Shown here piece by piece: positions 56,901-63,555 of a DNA stretch of 64,000 nt (the stretch's first letter is position 1; each line of letters begins with the position of its first letter). The stretch covers positions 1,299,211 to 1,363,210 of the forward strand of contig RPFO01000106.1 in NCBI GenBank assembly GCA_009746045.1, given 5' to 3'. The notes under the pieces are model-generated. The model saw nothing but the letters and a program-made list of their open reading frames with translations, ran no database searches and was not told the origin of the DNA. A program made the translations under genes and the position numbers. The stretch is from Mesostigma viride. Lineage: Eukaryota; Streptophyta; Mesostigmatophyceae; Mesostigmatales; Mesostigmataceae.

Positions 56901-57337
56901 CTTGTTCATATTGGTGGGATTCGTACTCCTTCGTTTCTTGCTAAATGCGTACTGTCCTCAATGCTGGTGAATTACCCGCATCCTTGCAGAAGGAGCCACA
57001 GCACGTCGACGATGTCGTACACGGTCTCCACCTCGGTGAAGCTGCAGTTGAACATGCAGGACTCCCTCCTCCTGCTCAACTCGGTACCTCCCAGCCATAG
57101 AGTGCGTCCTGCTGGGGCGATCCTCCGGTTCCGAATATGTTCTCTCAATTGTTTCAATTCTTCTTTCTCGTCGCTGTCCAATGCCTTTCCCTCTTTCCCC
57201 CGCACCCACAGCCACTCCTGGTGCGATATCACTCGGTCCACCACGTCCTCCCAGGACTCCAAGGACCCGTCCTCGAGAGGGCGGTGATAGGTCCTCAGAG
57301 ACACCGCCATGGCCCGGTCGGTCGGCGTGGTCGTCAT
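53924..57337 (-). CDS. nrdJ: Adenosylcobalamin-dependent (class II) ribonucleoside-triphosphate reductase, with two introns
   Basis: Exons are 57337-56976, 56810-56130 and 54896-53924; joined they give 671 residues in frame. The enzyme reduces ribonucleoside triphosphates to deoxy forms using coenzyme B12. Family landmarks are present: C98 (MFNCSF, half of the redox pair), GCGVGF at 119-124, NPCGE at 345-349 (radical Cys347, Glu349), the second redox Cys358 (GNKSFCNL) and the C-terminal shuttle pair C663/C668 (ECPGGACPVK). Bacterial monomeric enzymes have about 740 residues, so this one is somewhat short. Both introns split a Gly codon after a Cys (TGY-GG^) in the two most conserved motifs. 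The start is the first ATG, with MAVSLRTYH as an alternative. Confidence 0.93.
54951..55310 (+). CDS. Cysteine-rich (RING-like) small protein nested in intron 2
   Basis: 119 residues on the strand opposite the reductase. C12 and C15 (KCYSCSERLSV), then C36, C43 (FHSCQTWNLVCPGAH) and C50-x2-C53 (MICSLCYNALKKKD) give a spacing like a small zinc-binding or RING-type fold. The tail is acidic and helical (EPEEDHHELTHRDYKQLSKD). No TATAC element is seen before the start; an in-frame second Met exists at codon 6. It is wholly inside the intron, so splicing removes its antisense. Confidence 0.65.
   Translation: MNYNIMRRIMKCYSCSERLSVAYWDEDEQDIGLYFHSCQTWNLVCPGAHMICSLCYNALKKKDVSFQEQLRNVSGCDLEEPEEDHHELTHRDYKQLSKDAMVLLCNLKGVHLSDMLTWA
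55325..55329 (+). promoter_or_regulatory. TATAC element inside intron 2
   Basis: CGCGTATACTACTG lies 15 bp before the start at 55345. It supports independent transcription of the nested gene from within the intron. Confidence 0.5.
55345..56109 (+). CDS. Zinc-knuckle and F-box-like protein nested in intron 2
   Basis: 254 residues. N-terminal C4, C14, C24, H27 (RCIAENSDGERC, NVCPQH) is the small zinc motif shared with four other genes here. Residues about 35-60 (ILEHEDLQNQILSHLSSKEM) look like a short F-box. Long charged helices follow, probably coiled coil (DDLYVWIEETEKYLEALHNE). It has a TATAC element. Its presence in an intron of an essential enzyme gene, on the other strand, means the two transcripts are complementary in this part. 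Confidence 0.68.
   Translation: MKRCIAENSDGERCSKKVSKGNVCPQHLDLMGRNILEHEDLQNQILSHLSSKEMLSMGTSLGKTADAKIKKKFVERAKKKLENHDKVIDVAEAAVTRFRKKRGSLTDQKVERVNSGQDDVDVSRRIDDLYVWIEETEKYLEALHNERNKLERLHNQAEIVSLNSLGRTMDTENAVPRTATWEDVDRLRAEEAEAKRNIERIAEELRIPTRNRRHDRMLQSESDKYADRLFDTAFEIPEKERENFRFYNHYFANQ
56811..56975 (-). other. Spliceosomal-type intron 1 of the reductase, 165 nt
   Basis: On the minus strand it begins GTAATTCACC and ends TTTTATTCCTCGCAG, with a T-rich tract before the acceptor. Removal joins GGATGCGG to AGTCGGATTC and restores the glycyl-cysteinyl motif GCGVGF in frame. A 40-codon ORF on the plus strand fits entirely inside. Confidence 0.88.
56848..56970 (+). CDS. Possible 40-residue membrane peptide nested in intron 1
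   Basis: It reads MDEDVELERQQAALYKYD, then a hydrophobic helix (LFILVGFVLLRFLLNAY) and ends CPQCW. ATG and stop lie within the 165-nt intron, the stop 5 bp from its 5' splice site. An acidic head, one helix and a C-x2-C tail would make a plausible tail-anchored peptide. A run of A lies upstream but no TATAC. It may be a chance frame. Confidence 0.4.
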   Translation: MDEDVELERQQAALYKYDLFILVGFVLLRFLLNAYCPQCW

Positions 57338-57395
57338 TCTCGATCTCTACTCTACCCTCGGAAAACCTCGGAGGCTGTGTGAACGCGTCTGTCGT

Positions 57396-58145
57396 TCACT
57401 TCGACTTGGTATCTGGCGTTTTCGCCGCGTACACCTTCCCGTCGATGATGGCCACCTTGATGGCGGCAGGGCCAAGGTAGCGGACGAAGACCACCTTGAC
57501 GCCTTTCGGGGCCACTCTCTTGAAGAAGATCTCGGGCTCCAGCATAACTTTGATCGATTTCGCGGGGATTTCCTTTGGCAGCGATTGCCCGGTAGTCGTG
57601 TCGCGACGAAGAACCACGAGCGTGTCGTTTTTCTTGGTGTACGCGATGTAGTCGCCCACCATGGCGATGTCCGTGCCCATGAAGTCCGCCGCTCCGACAA
57701 GCCTCTTGTCTTGCGACCAGTAGGCCGAGCTGCGACTCGTCACCTTGGACGTGATTTCGAACTCCGCCAAACGTTTTTCGTTTGAGACGACGGTAGCTCC
57801 GTCGTCTGGGACGGACGTCGCCGGAGTCAATTCCGGGCCGCCAGGGGTCGTTTGCGTGTCTTTTTTGGCAAGTTTCTTAAAGTTCGTGAGCGGGTCGTGT
57901 TTGACGTTCATCACGATCGCCGCGATCAACGCGAAGATGGCGATGGCCACCACGACGATGATCGCGATGACGATAGGGGTCTTATCGTTTCCATCACCCC
58001 TCTCTACTATGAGTTTCATGACGCCTTTAGGAAGCTCGGGACTGGGAGGACTCGGAACACCGTCTGTCCCTCGCGAGGAGCCAAACGAAGACATGGAACC
58101 CAAAAATTGAAACAAATATCCCAGGAGTTGCACAAGATCTGACAT
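57396..58145 (-). CDS. Single-helix membrane protein with folded tail, 249 residues
   Basis: The start chosen, MSDLVQLLGYLFQFL, follows a GTATACAC element by 3 bases (TATAC at 58148-58152 on the minus strand); an ATG 15 bp upstream is less likely. A polar N-terminus precedes one strong membrane helix (PIVIAIIVVVAIAIFALIAA). The C-terminal 150 residues form a beta-rich domain (FMGTDIAMVGDYIAYTKKND; KVVFVRYLGPAAIKVAIIDG). No family is recognised. It lies just upstream of, and on the same strand as, the reductase. Confidence 0.65.
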   Translation of the reverse strand: MSDLVQLLGYLFQFLGSMSSFGSSRGTDGVPSPPSPELPKGVMKLIVERGDGNDKTPIVIAIIVVVAIAIFALIAAIVMNVKHDPLTNFKKLAKKDTQTTPGGPELTPATSVPDDGATVVSNEKRLAEFEITSKVTSRSSAYWSQDKRLVGAADFMGTDIAMVGDYIAYTKKNDTLVVLRRDTTTGQSLPKEIPAKSIKVMLEPEIFFKRVAPKGVKVVFVRYLGPAAIKVAIIDGKVYAAKTPDTKSK

Positions 58146-58147
58146 GT

Positions 58148-58152
58148 GTATA
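58148..58152 (-). promoter_or_regulatory. TATAC element before membrane-protein gene
   Basis: GTATACAC lies directly before the ATG at 58145 on the minus strand. Confidence 0.5.
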
Positions 58153-58213
58153 CCATTCACGAAGAAGTTTTAGGAGAGTATTTATTATTGCAAAAGTTTC
58201 ATTCGAGATATCT

Positions 58214-58669
58214 TCATTTTTTCCCGTTGTTAATATGTTCCAAATACAGGTCGTGTTCATTGGCGTGATTGATTCCGCCTAGAGCGTTCCATGACCGCTC
58301 CTCGTCCAACCAGTGGTCCGCCACAAGTTCGGCATCCGCCTGCGTTTGCCTGTCGATCATCATGGCCGCCACCATGGCTTTTCTCCTCTCCTCTTCTGTC
58401 TCCTCTCGTGTGCGCCACGGAGTTCTCGTGCGATCACGCAGATAACGCCCCACTTGAAACTCTTGCATGTTGCGCTCTTCCTCCGACTCGTACTTTCTCT
58501 TCTCGTGACGCGGAACCCGGGCGCGCTCGATAGTGGGAGTCTGTTTATTGTCCCCCCCCGCCCGCATTCTGTGGGATGCGCGTCTCCTTCTTCCTCCGTG
58601 CACATGGCACGGGGCGCGGTTTCTGCACGCACCTCCTTTAATCGTGGCCTTGCCGCACTTCATTTGCAT
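58214..58669 (-). CDS. Zinc-knuckle protein, 151 residues
   Basis: The N-terminus has KCGKATIKGGACRNRAPCHV followed by His, the same C...C...C..H pattern as four other proteins here. The rest is Arg/Glu-rich and probably helical (REETEEERRKAMVAAMMIDR), ending with a charged tail that includes HDLYLEHINNGKK. It starts 3 bp after the stop of the SprT-like gene on the same strand, so the two may share a transcript. The second Met (MKCGK) may be the true start. Confidence 0.6.
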   Translation of the reverse strand: MQMKCGKATIKGGACRNRAPCHVHGGRRRRASHRMRAGGDNKQTPTIERARVPRHEKRKYESEEERNMQEFQVGRYLRDRTRTPWRTREETEEERRKAMVAAMMIDRQTQADAELVADHWLDEERSWNALGGINHANEHDLYLEHINNGKK

Positions 58670-58672
58670 GCT

Positions 58673-59833
58673 TCAGGACAAGGTTTTTTTCGAGTTTTTT
58701 CTCCCCATTACACGTTTTCGTGACGATGATTCCGTTGCGTGGAGACGCTTCCTGGCGGTTTCTTTATCCTCCTCATCAGGGGGAAACGTGTGCGAAGGAC
58801 GGGGCAGACAATTCTTTTCCCTCTTCGATTCCTCGTATCGAAGATGACGCTCCCAATAGGGTTGCAAATCCATGGAGTCTTCTTTGAAATACGCGGGATC
58901 GGGATACGCACCCTTAAAGTAGTGGTACGTCCCTCTTTTGCGAACTTCGGCGTCTTTAAGAGGTCTGAAATCCTCTTTGTGCGTGTATTTGTCAAAGTAA
59001 CCATACCTGGTATCCATCCCGTTTCTAGCGAGATTGTGATTCGCGAAAATTGGACCGTGGCATCCGTATCCTTGCTCGGGTAGAGCAGGAGACGCTACTT
59101 TCAGATGGGCGAGATGGATCATCTCGTGAGCGATCGAACGCGCGATAGTCTCCAAATCGGATTTCACAATCGTCCCTTCCCTCGTCCTGTACATCGTGTT
59201 AGGATCGAACCGCGATTCGAATTTCTCGATGAGAAATTTGTTCAATCTCATCCGCGTCCCTAGCGCACTTACCTCCATGTAGCCTCCGCCCTCCCGGTCG
59301 GGATCAAGAAACCACCACGTATCATTCACTGGAAACGTGCCCTCGTACAAGTGTTTGTTTATGACTTTAGCGATAGTGATTATGTCTTCTTCGTTCATTT
59401 GCAAAATCCCATCCTTGAAAAGATGGCCTCGTCTCAGATTTGTGCGCTGTTCGATTTCGTTCAGGATCTTCTCCCATCTCCCCGTCAATCGCGACGACGT
59501 CGTTTTCACGTCTTTCATTTGTTCGCCGATCGCCGGCGTCAAACGCCTGTCGAAATGCGCGCCACGTGCCAGAACCATGTCTCTGAGGCTCTGTTCTCGG
59601 TCATTGACCTCTTTCTTAAATTTCAAGAACTCCGTCCTCGTCCTCTCCGGAGTCCACTTAGGCAAATCCCTAGCACGACGGCTATTGAAAAACTCAGTCC
59701 ACGCATCTGGGCGACGATACCTTTTCGTTTCAGGGTCAAACCACCAATTAGGATTCGTGCGCTTTTTGGTTTTCACGGGACCCCACATAGGTTCCGGCTT
59801 TTTCTTCATTCCGAGCAACTTACATAACACCAA
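58673..59833 (-). CDS. SprT-like zinc metalloprotease, paralog
   Basis: 386 residues. HEMIH at about 236-240 (RSIAHEMIHLAHLKV) is followed by YGCHGPIF, giving the third zinc ligand as in SprT/Spartan. The block RGAHFDRRL upstream matches RGAHVDRRP in the paralog at 44414-45757, so the two share more than the active site. The N-terminus is basic (KKKPEPMWGPVKTKKR) and the start may be the third Met. The C-terminus is a long basic tail (SSSRKRVMGRKNSKKT). The target is unknown; repair of DNA-protein crosslinks is the known role of cellular relatives. Confidence 0.76.
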   Translation of the reverse strand: MVLCKLLGMKKKPEPMWGPVKTKKRTNPNWWFDPETKRYRRPDAWTEFFNSRRARDLPKWTPERTRTEFLKFKKEVNDREQSLRDMVLARGAHFDRRLTPAIGEQMKDVKTTSSRLTGRWEKILNEIEQRTNLRRGHLFKDGILQMNEEDIITIAKVINKHLYEGTFPVNDTWWFLDPDREGGGYMEVSALGTRMRLNKFLIEKFESRFDPNTMYRTREGTIVKSDLETIARSIAHEMIHLAHLKVASPALPEQGYGCHGPIFANHNLARNGMDTRYGYFDKYTHKEDFRPLKDAEVRKRGTYHYFKGAYPDPAYFKEDSMDLQPYWERHLRYEESKREKNCLPRPSHTFPPDEEDKETARKRLHATESSSRKRVMGRKNSKKTLS

Positions 59834-59842
59834 GATATCATC

Positions 59843-60691
59843 TCACGCGCAAATCCTCTTGGCCTCCCTCTCCTCCTTCTGCTTCAGTCTCATCACTTTC
59901 TGGTTCTCCTGGATGCAAGCAACGTCTACGCGACTATCGTGCAACCCCCTCGCTTTAAACAGTGGCTCCATACTTTCCCGGCTCCTCTTCGACACCAACA
60001 CGGGATTCTCGTCCGTCCGCTTAATCTCGTCCGCCTCGCTAAGTTGCATGAAGGTCATGGCCGCCGCTTGGATGCGGCTCTGGAGGTCGCGAGACGACCC
60101 TCTTGCGTTGTATACGGCTCGGAGTTGAGTGGCCGTCTTCCCCGTTACGGCCAGATTGTTGGTGTCGTGCACCGTGGGATACAACATGCCGCACCCCTTG
60201 TGCTTGTCCATGTACTCCTTGATGGAGTCGTTCAACTCCCGCGTCGACCAGCTGCTCGTGATGCGAGGGTGCTCGTCCAGGTTAGCAACCGCCACCCCAG
60301 ACGCCGCGTCGGCGCGGCGAAGGATGTCCTCGGCCAGCGTCCGGTCGGCGTTCAAGTAGCGCTCCAATAAGACAGACACCTTCTCGCGGAACTTTGCCGC
60401 GATCTTGCCGGGGAGAAGCATTAGTATCCGAGTCAGACCCTGACGGTCCGTCACCGGAGTGTCTCGCTGCCTGGCCCCGGGGAATTTCCAGTTGTAAAGA
60501 AAGTTTACAACTTCCTCATTGGTCGACTGGAGGTTCTTCAGATAAACCCTAGGGTTAGACATGCCTATCGCAGCCATCGCATCGAACACTGATATTCTTC
60601 CGTCATCTGTCACGCGGATCTTGCCAGCAAACTCAGGGTCGTCCTCTTCGCCGTTAACAGGCCTAAGGTGTTTTAACAACAAGTCCGCCAT
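59843..60691 (-). CDS. Bro-N-like protein
   Basis: 282 residues. KIRVTDDGRISVFDAMAAIG with MSNPRVYLKNL and WKFPGARQRDTPVTDRQG closely resembles a classic Bro-N domain (the SNPR turn is typical). A helix LLPGKIAAKFREKVSVLLER follows. The C-terminal half is helical and ends basic (KEEREAKRICA). A TATAAAAA box lies 15-20 bp upstream of the start. Next to it on the same strand is a broken copy (60947-61146) and then an intact Bro-N/nuclease gene, echoing the pair at 26-27.8 kb. Confidence 0.77.
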   Translation of the reverse strand: MADLLLKHLRPVNGEEDDPEFAGKIRVTDDGRISVFDAMAAIGMSNPRVYLKNLQSTNEEVVNFLYNWKFPGARQRDTPVTDRQGLTRILMLLPGKIAAKFREKVSVLLERYLNADRTLAEDILRRADAASGVAVANLDEHPRITSSWSTRELNDSIKEYMDKHKGCGMLYPTVHDTNNLAVTGKTATQLRAVYNARGSSRDLQSRIQAAAMTFMQLSEADEIKRTDENPVLVSKRSRESMEPLFKARGLHDSRVDVACIQENQKVMRLKQKEEREAKRICA

Positions 60692-60946
60692 GGCTGCTGT
60701 TTTTTATAGCAAAGTTTGTTTTGTTTTATGATTTAACGAACCTCGACTATCCCACACGAACTTCGGAAGTGTAATCTGACCACTTCCTCAGGTGATGAAG
60801 GTGCTCGTGGATGATTTCTCTGATTGTTGTTTACTTTTATACTCGTCGCACGTTGAAGTCATGATACGACACGTCAGCATGTGTTAACTAATCGATTGAA
60901 AAATTGATCATTTGTAAATTACGCGCCGTCTGGCACATGGTAATTT

Positions 60947-61146
60947 TCAATTGTCGCTAATAGCGACAATTTCGGGATTGGACTTCTGGACCTTGAACCA
61001 CGCGTCTCGAGGATTCTTGAATCCAAAGCATGACAGTACGTCGATGATAGAAATTCTGCCGTCGTCTGTCACGCGGATTTTCCCGCAAATTGAGGGTCGT
61101 CCTCTTGACCGTTAATAGGGACAAGGTGTGTTACAAAGTCTGCCAT
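60947..61146 (-). pseudogene. Frameshifted, truncated Bro-N-like copy
   Basis: It starts with an ATG and MADFVTHLVPINGQEDDP, close to the gene at 59843-60691, then shifts frame in an A-run in the FAGK codons and hits TGA. The other frame continues RVTDDGRISIIDVLSCFGFK and ends soon after. It lacks the FPG block and everything beyond. It is a recent duplicate in decay. Confidence 0.8.
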
Positions 61147-61235
61147 GGCTTCTATCGGTGTTCGCCAAGTTTGTTTTCTTTTCAGACTGAACGAACCTAT
61201 CCTTCAATAAACGAACGATCTTATTATAAAAAAGG

Positions 61236-61952
61236 TCATTTTGACAAATAGTCATCTTCTCGAAAGTCTTCAACAGCGAATGTCGAGCTTGGAGTCAGTT
61301 CGACGCTACGGTCGAGCGTCACACGGATTCCGAACGACTTGCACGTGTCTTGTATCGTGAGCAATCTTTCGGCGTGCACAGGCGAAGACTTCGGGGTCAT
61401 GAACAGGTGCAATCGCAACTTGAAGTCAGGGTAGTCCTTGCCGTACACCAATATCTGACCGACCCCGTGCACCCAAGAGGAGATTTCCTTCACTTCCACG
61501 AGCACCTTGTCGTCCCGCGCGAGGATGTCGATTATTCCGGTGGTGCATCGCACTTCGCGTTCTCCGCTCAGTTCCTTGGCCAAGTCCTCTTGCACGTCTT
61601 TCTCTGTTCGATGGGTCTTTTCCTTCTTCCTAGGCACAGTCTTGGCAAGTGCGAGAAGCTCATCCATGGTGGTGGCTGCCTGGATGGCGGTGATGAAGCT
61701 GAAATTCGCACACGGAATCGCGCAAATGATGTCTTTCATCTGATCCAGCGTGGCGACTGGTGTCTTCTGCTGTCCACGTCCAGGAAACTGATGATATATT
61801 ACACCTTGTTTTTGGGAGGCATCTAATCTAGTCCAGCTTGTTCGAGGATTTTCGAGGCCTGTTTCATATAAAACGTCATGTATGGAAACTCTTTCATCTT
61901 CGGTTAGGCGGATGGGTATTTTTGTCTGTTCAAGCCGCCTCTTGCGAGACAT
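61236..61952 (-). CDS. Bro-N-like / PD-(D/E)XK nuclease fusion
   Basis: 238 residues. The Bro-N-like part has IRLTEDERVSIHDVLYETG with LENPRTSW and QFPGRGQQKTPVATLDQ. The nuclease part has the acidic helix (EKDVQEDLAKELSGEREV), GIIDILARDDKVLVEVKE (Asp and Glu-x-Lys), GVGQILVYG and YPDFKLRLHLF. All catalytic positions match the copies at 27032 and 38420. It is the upstream partner of a Bro-N-only gene, with a broken copy between. Nuclease activity is inferred from the motif set. Confidence 0.8.
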   Translation of the reverse strand: MSRKRRLEQTKIPIRLTEDERVSIHDVLYETGLENPRTSWTRLDASQKQGVIYHQFPGRGQQKTPVATLDQMKDIICAIPCANFSFITAIQAATTMDELLALAKTVPRKKEKTHRTEKDVQEDLAKELSGEREVRCTTGIIDILARDDKVLVEVKEISSWVHGVGQILVYGKDYPDFKLRLHLFMTPKSSPVHAERLLTIQDTCKSFGIRVTLDRSVELTPSSTFAVEDFREDDYLSK

Positions 61953-62151
61953 GATGCCTCAGTAGCCTGTACAGGAGCACGAAGACACCAGATCAACAAC
62001 CTTGCTCGATGGCAGACTTTTATACTCGTCGCATGTTGAAGGCATGATACGACACGTCATCACATGTTGAAATTTCGATCGATTTTGCTATCGTTTTTTG
62101 AAAACTTCTCGGTGTTGTGACGTGGCCGCGTGTGGAAAATTTGTTTTATTA
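61953..62151. other. Short gene-free gap
   Basis: The 199 bp between two minus-strand genes hold no ORF of note. The segment TTTTATACTCGTCGCA...TTGAAG..ATGATACGACACGTCA near 62,019-62,060 is repeated near 60,834-60,875, upstream of the previous Bro-N copies, and may be the promoter of this family. Confidence 0.5.
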
Positions 62152-62385
62152 TCATTTGAAGAGGCTCTTAATATAGATAAGGAAAGGGGTGTTTTGTCCG
62201 AACACGTGGTGCAATAACTCTCCCACGACGATGGAGAGAACAAAACCTCCCACAACGGGGACTGGTCTCAATCGCCGTTTGTCAGCATAATAGGATATCA
62301 GAGCTACCACAAGGAATGTAGCAACCCAATCGAAAACGGCGCTCCCTAGGATCCTGAACGATCTGAGGTATTCGATCGCCCCCAT
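62152..62385 (-). CDS. Small conserved giant-virus-type membrane protein
   Basis: 77 residues starting MGAIEYLRSFRILGSAVFDW. Two hydrophobic segments (VATFLVVALISYYA; VVGGFVLSIVVGELLHHVF) flank a basic loop (DKRRLRPVP). The layout EYLRSFR ... FDW ... LLHHVFGQNTPF matches a short membrane protein I know to be widespread in giant viruses, of unknown function. The C-terminus FLIYIKSLFK is hydrophobic and basic. Confidence 0.7.
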   Translation of the reverse strand: MGAIEYLRSFRILGSAVFDWVATFLVVALISYYADKRRLRPVPVVGGFVLSIVVGELLHHVFGQNTPFLIYIKSLFK

Positions 62386-62393
62386 CTTCCTAT

Positions 62394-63308
62394 TCAGGAT
62401 GACAATATGTTCACGTCCTGCGCCACAACGGGGACGGGGTCCACGCGACTCCTCGTTTTCCGAGACGGGGGCTTCTCCATGACCTTTCCGCTCTTGAGGA
62501 TTCCCCACGCCCTCGGGATGGGGTTCTTGATCCGCAACAACTTCACTTGGACCATGTGCTCGAGGTCGAGGTTCTGCTTGTTGCGAAACGCTTGATCCAG
62601 CTTCTCCCCGGGCTTGGGCACGAGGTCCAGCATGTACCAGTACCTGTTCTTCGCCATGATGCGCTCGTTGGTGACCATGTTGGTGATCGACAAAGGGTAA
62701 TACATGATCAGCAGACGCGACGGGGCCATGAGACGGGCGAACACCGTCTCGTGCGTGTCCTCTCCGCTCAGGAAGTCGACGTGCGTCCTGGTGAAGGCCC
62801 AGTTGTCCAGGAGAAAACTCACGTCCATGGGCCGCTTCAGTTCGCATCCCGAGACGCAGTTCCTCGTGTTCACGAACCCGGACACGATCTCCCTCCCACG
62901 ACTCCTCTCCTCCTTTGTCGACGGCTCGCGAGAAAATACTCGACGGAGACACTGGAGATGTTCCTGGTCGGTTATGTCGACGCACAGAACGTGGTTCAAA
63001 ACCCCCGATTCGCGAGCGAGAGCGGACTCGGGAAGAACGAGCGAGCCCGTCCCCGAAACGACGCTGCTCGCCACGGACTCGGGCGCCAGGTTGTGGAAGA
63101 TGCAGTACTGCTTCCCGTCAACCTCTCGCAAGGAGGTCCTGCAGCGCGACTTGGGGATCTCCACTTCTTCTCCTGTGATTCTATGGCGGGCGATGAAGAC
63201 GGTCCCGGTCTGCTTCAGATCCCGGGCCTTCACCTTGTCCGGAGTGAGGCGTTTGCGATGGGAGAGGGGTGGAGGAGCCATTGGTACGAGGGGAGGAACC
63301 GATCCCAT
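62394..63308 (-). CDS. Unrecognised protein, 304 residues
   Basis: It begins MGSVPPLVPMAPPPLSHRKR; the second Met at 63281 is an alternative start. Cysteines cluster in RCRTSLREVDGKQYCIFHNL and RNCVSGC. The middle (PMDVSFLLDNWAFTRTHVDF; LLIMYYPLSITNMVTNERIM) is mixed alpha/beta. The tail is basic. No family is recognised. It ends 8 bp before the small membrane-protein gene. Confidence 0.6.
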   Translation of the reverse strand: MGSVPPLVPMAPPPLSHRKRLTPDKVKARDLKQTGTVFIARHRITGEEVEIPKSRCRTSLREVDGKQYCIFHNLAPESVASSVVSGTGSLVLPESALARESGVLNHVLCVDITDQEHLQCLRRVFSREPSTKEERSRGREIVSGFVNTRNCVSGCELKRPMDVSFLLDNWAFTRTHVDFLSGEDTHETVFARLMAPSRLLIMYYPLSITNMVTNERIMAKNRYWYMLDLVPKPGEKLDQAFRNKQNLDLEHMVQVKLLRIKNPIPRAWGILKSGKVMEKPPSRKTRSRVDPVPVVAQDVNILSS

Positions 63309-63555
63309 GGACGCGGTCGTGGGAGCTTACATAGCTTCCAGAAAAGACGCCGCGTCCTGGAGACGCGTCAAAACGAGAAGGATCCTTCACGAAACCGTCC
63401 ACATGTTCGGATGGCGTCCGTACGAAATCGCCGAGACTTGCCCGTTCCCGACCCCCAACGCGTCCTTTCGTCTCATCAACCCGACCATCAACATCGGGAC
63501 AAGTGTCAACAGAGGGACCGCACACCAGGGCGCGTCGTGGAAATTCTGTCTGTAA
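63307..63555 (+). CDS. Doubtful 82-residue ORF
   Basis: It reads MDAVVGAYIASRKDAASW and shares a CCATGG with the start of the divergent gene at 63308. Two thirds of it overlaps the coding end of the minus-strand membrane protein at 63387-63983, whose reading looks stronger. It could still be a short antisense gene. Confidence 0.25.
   Translation: MDAVVGAYIASRKDAASWRRVKTRRILHETVHMFGWRPYEIAETCPFPTPNASFRLINPTINIGTSVNRGTAHQGASWKFCL

Noticed and set aside
53924..57337. Inteins instead of introns in the reductase
   Set aside because: The intervening segments contain in-frame stops on the reductase strand and have GT-AG ends; no intein blocks are seen.
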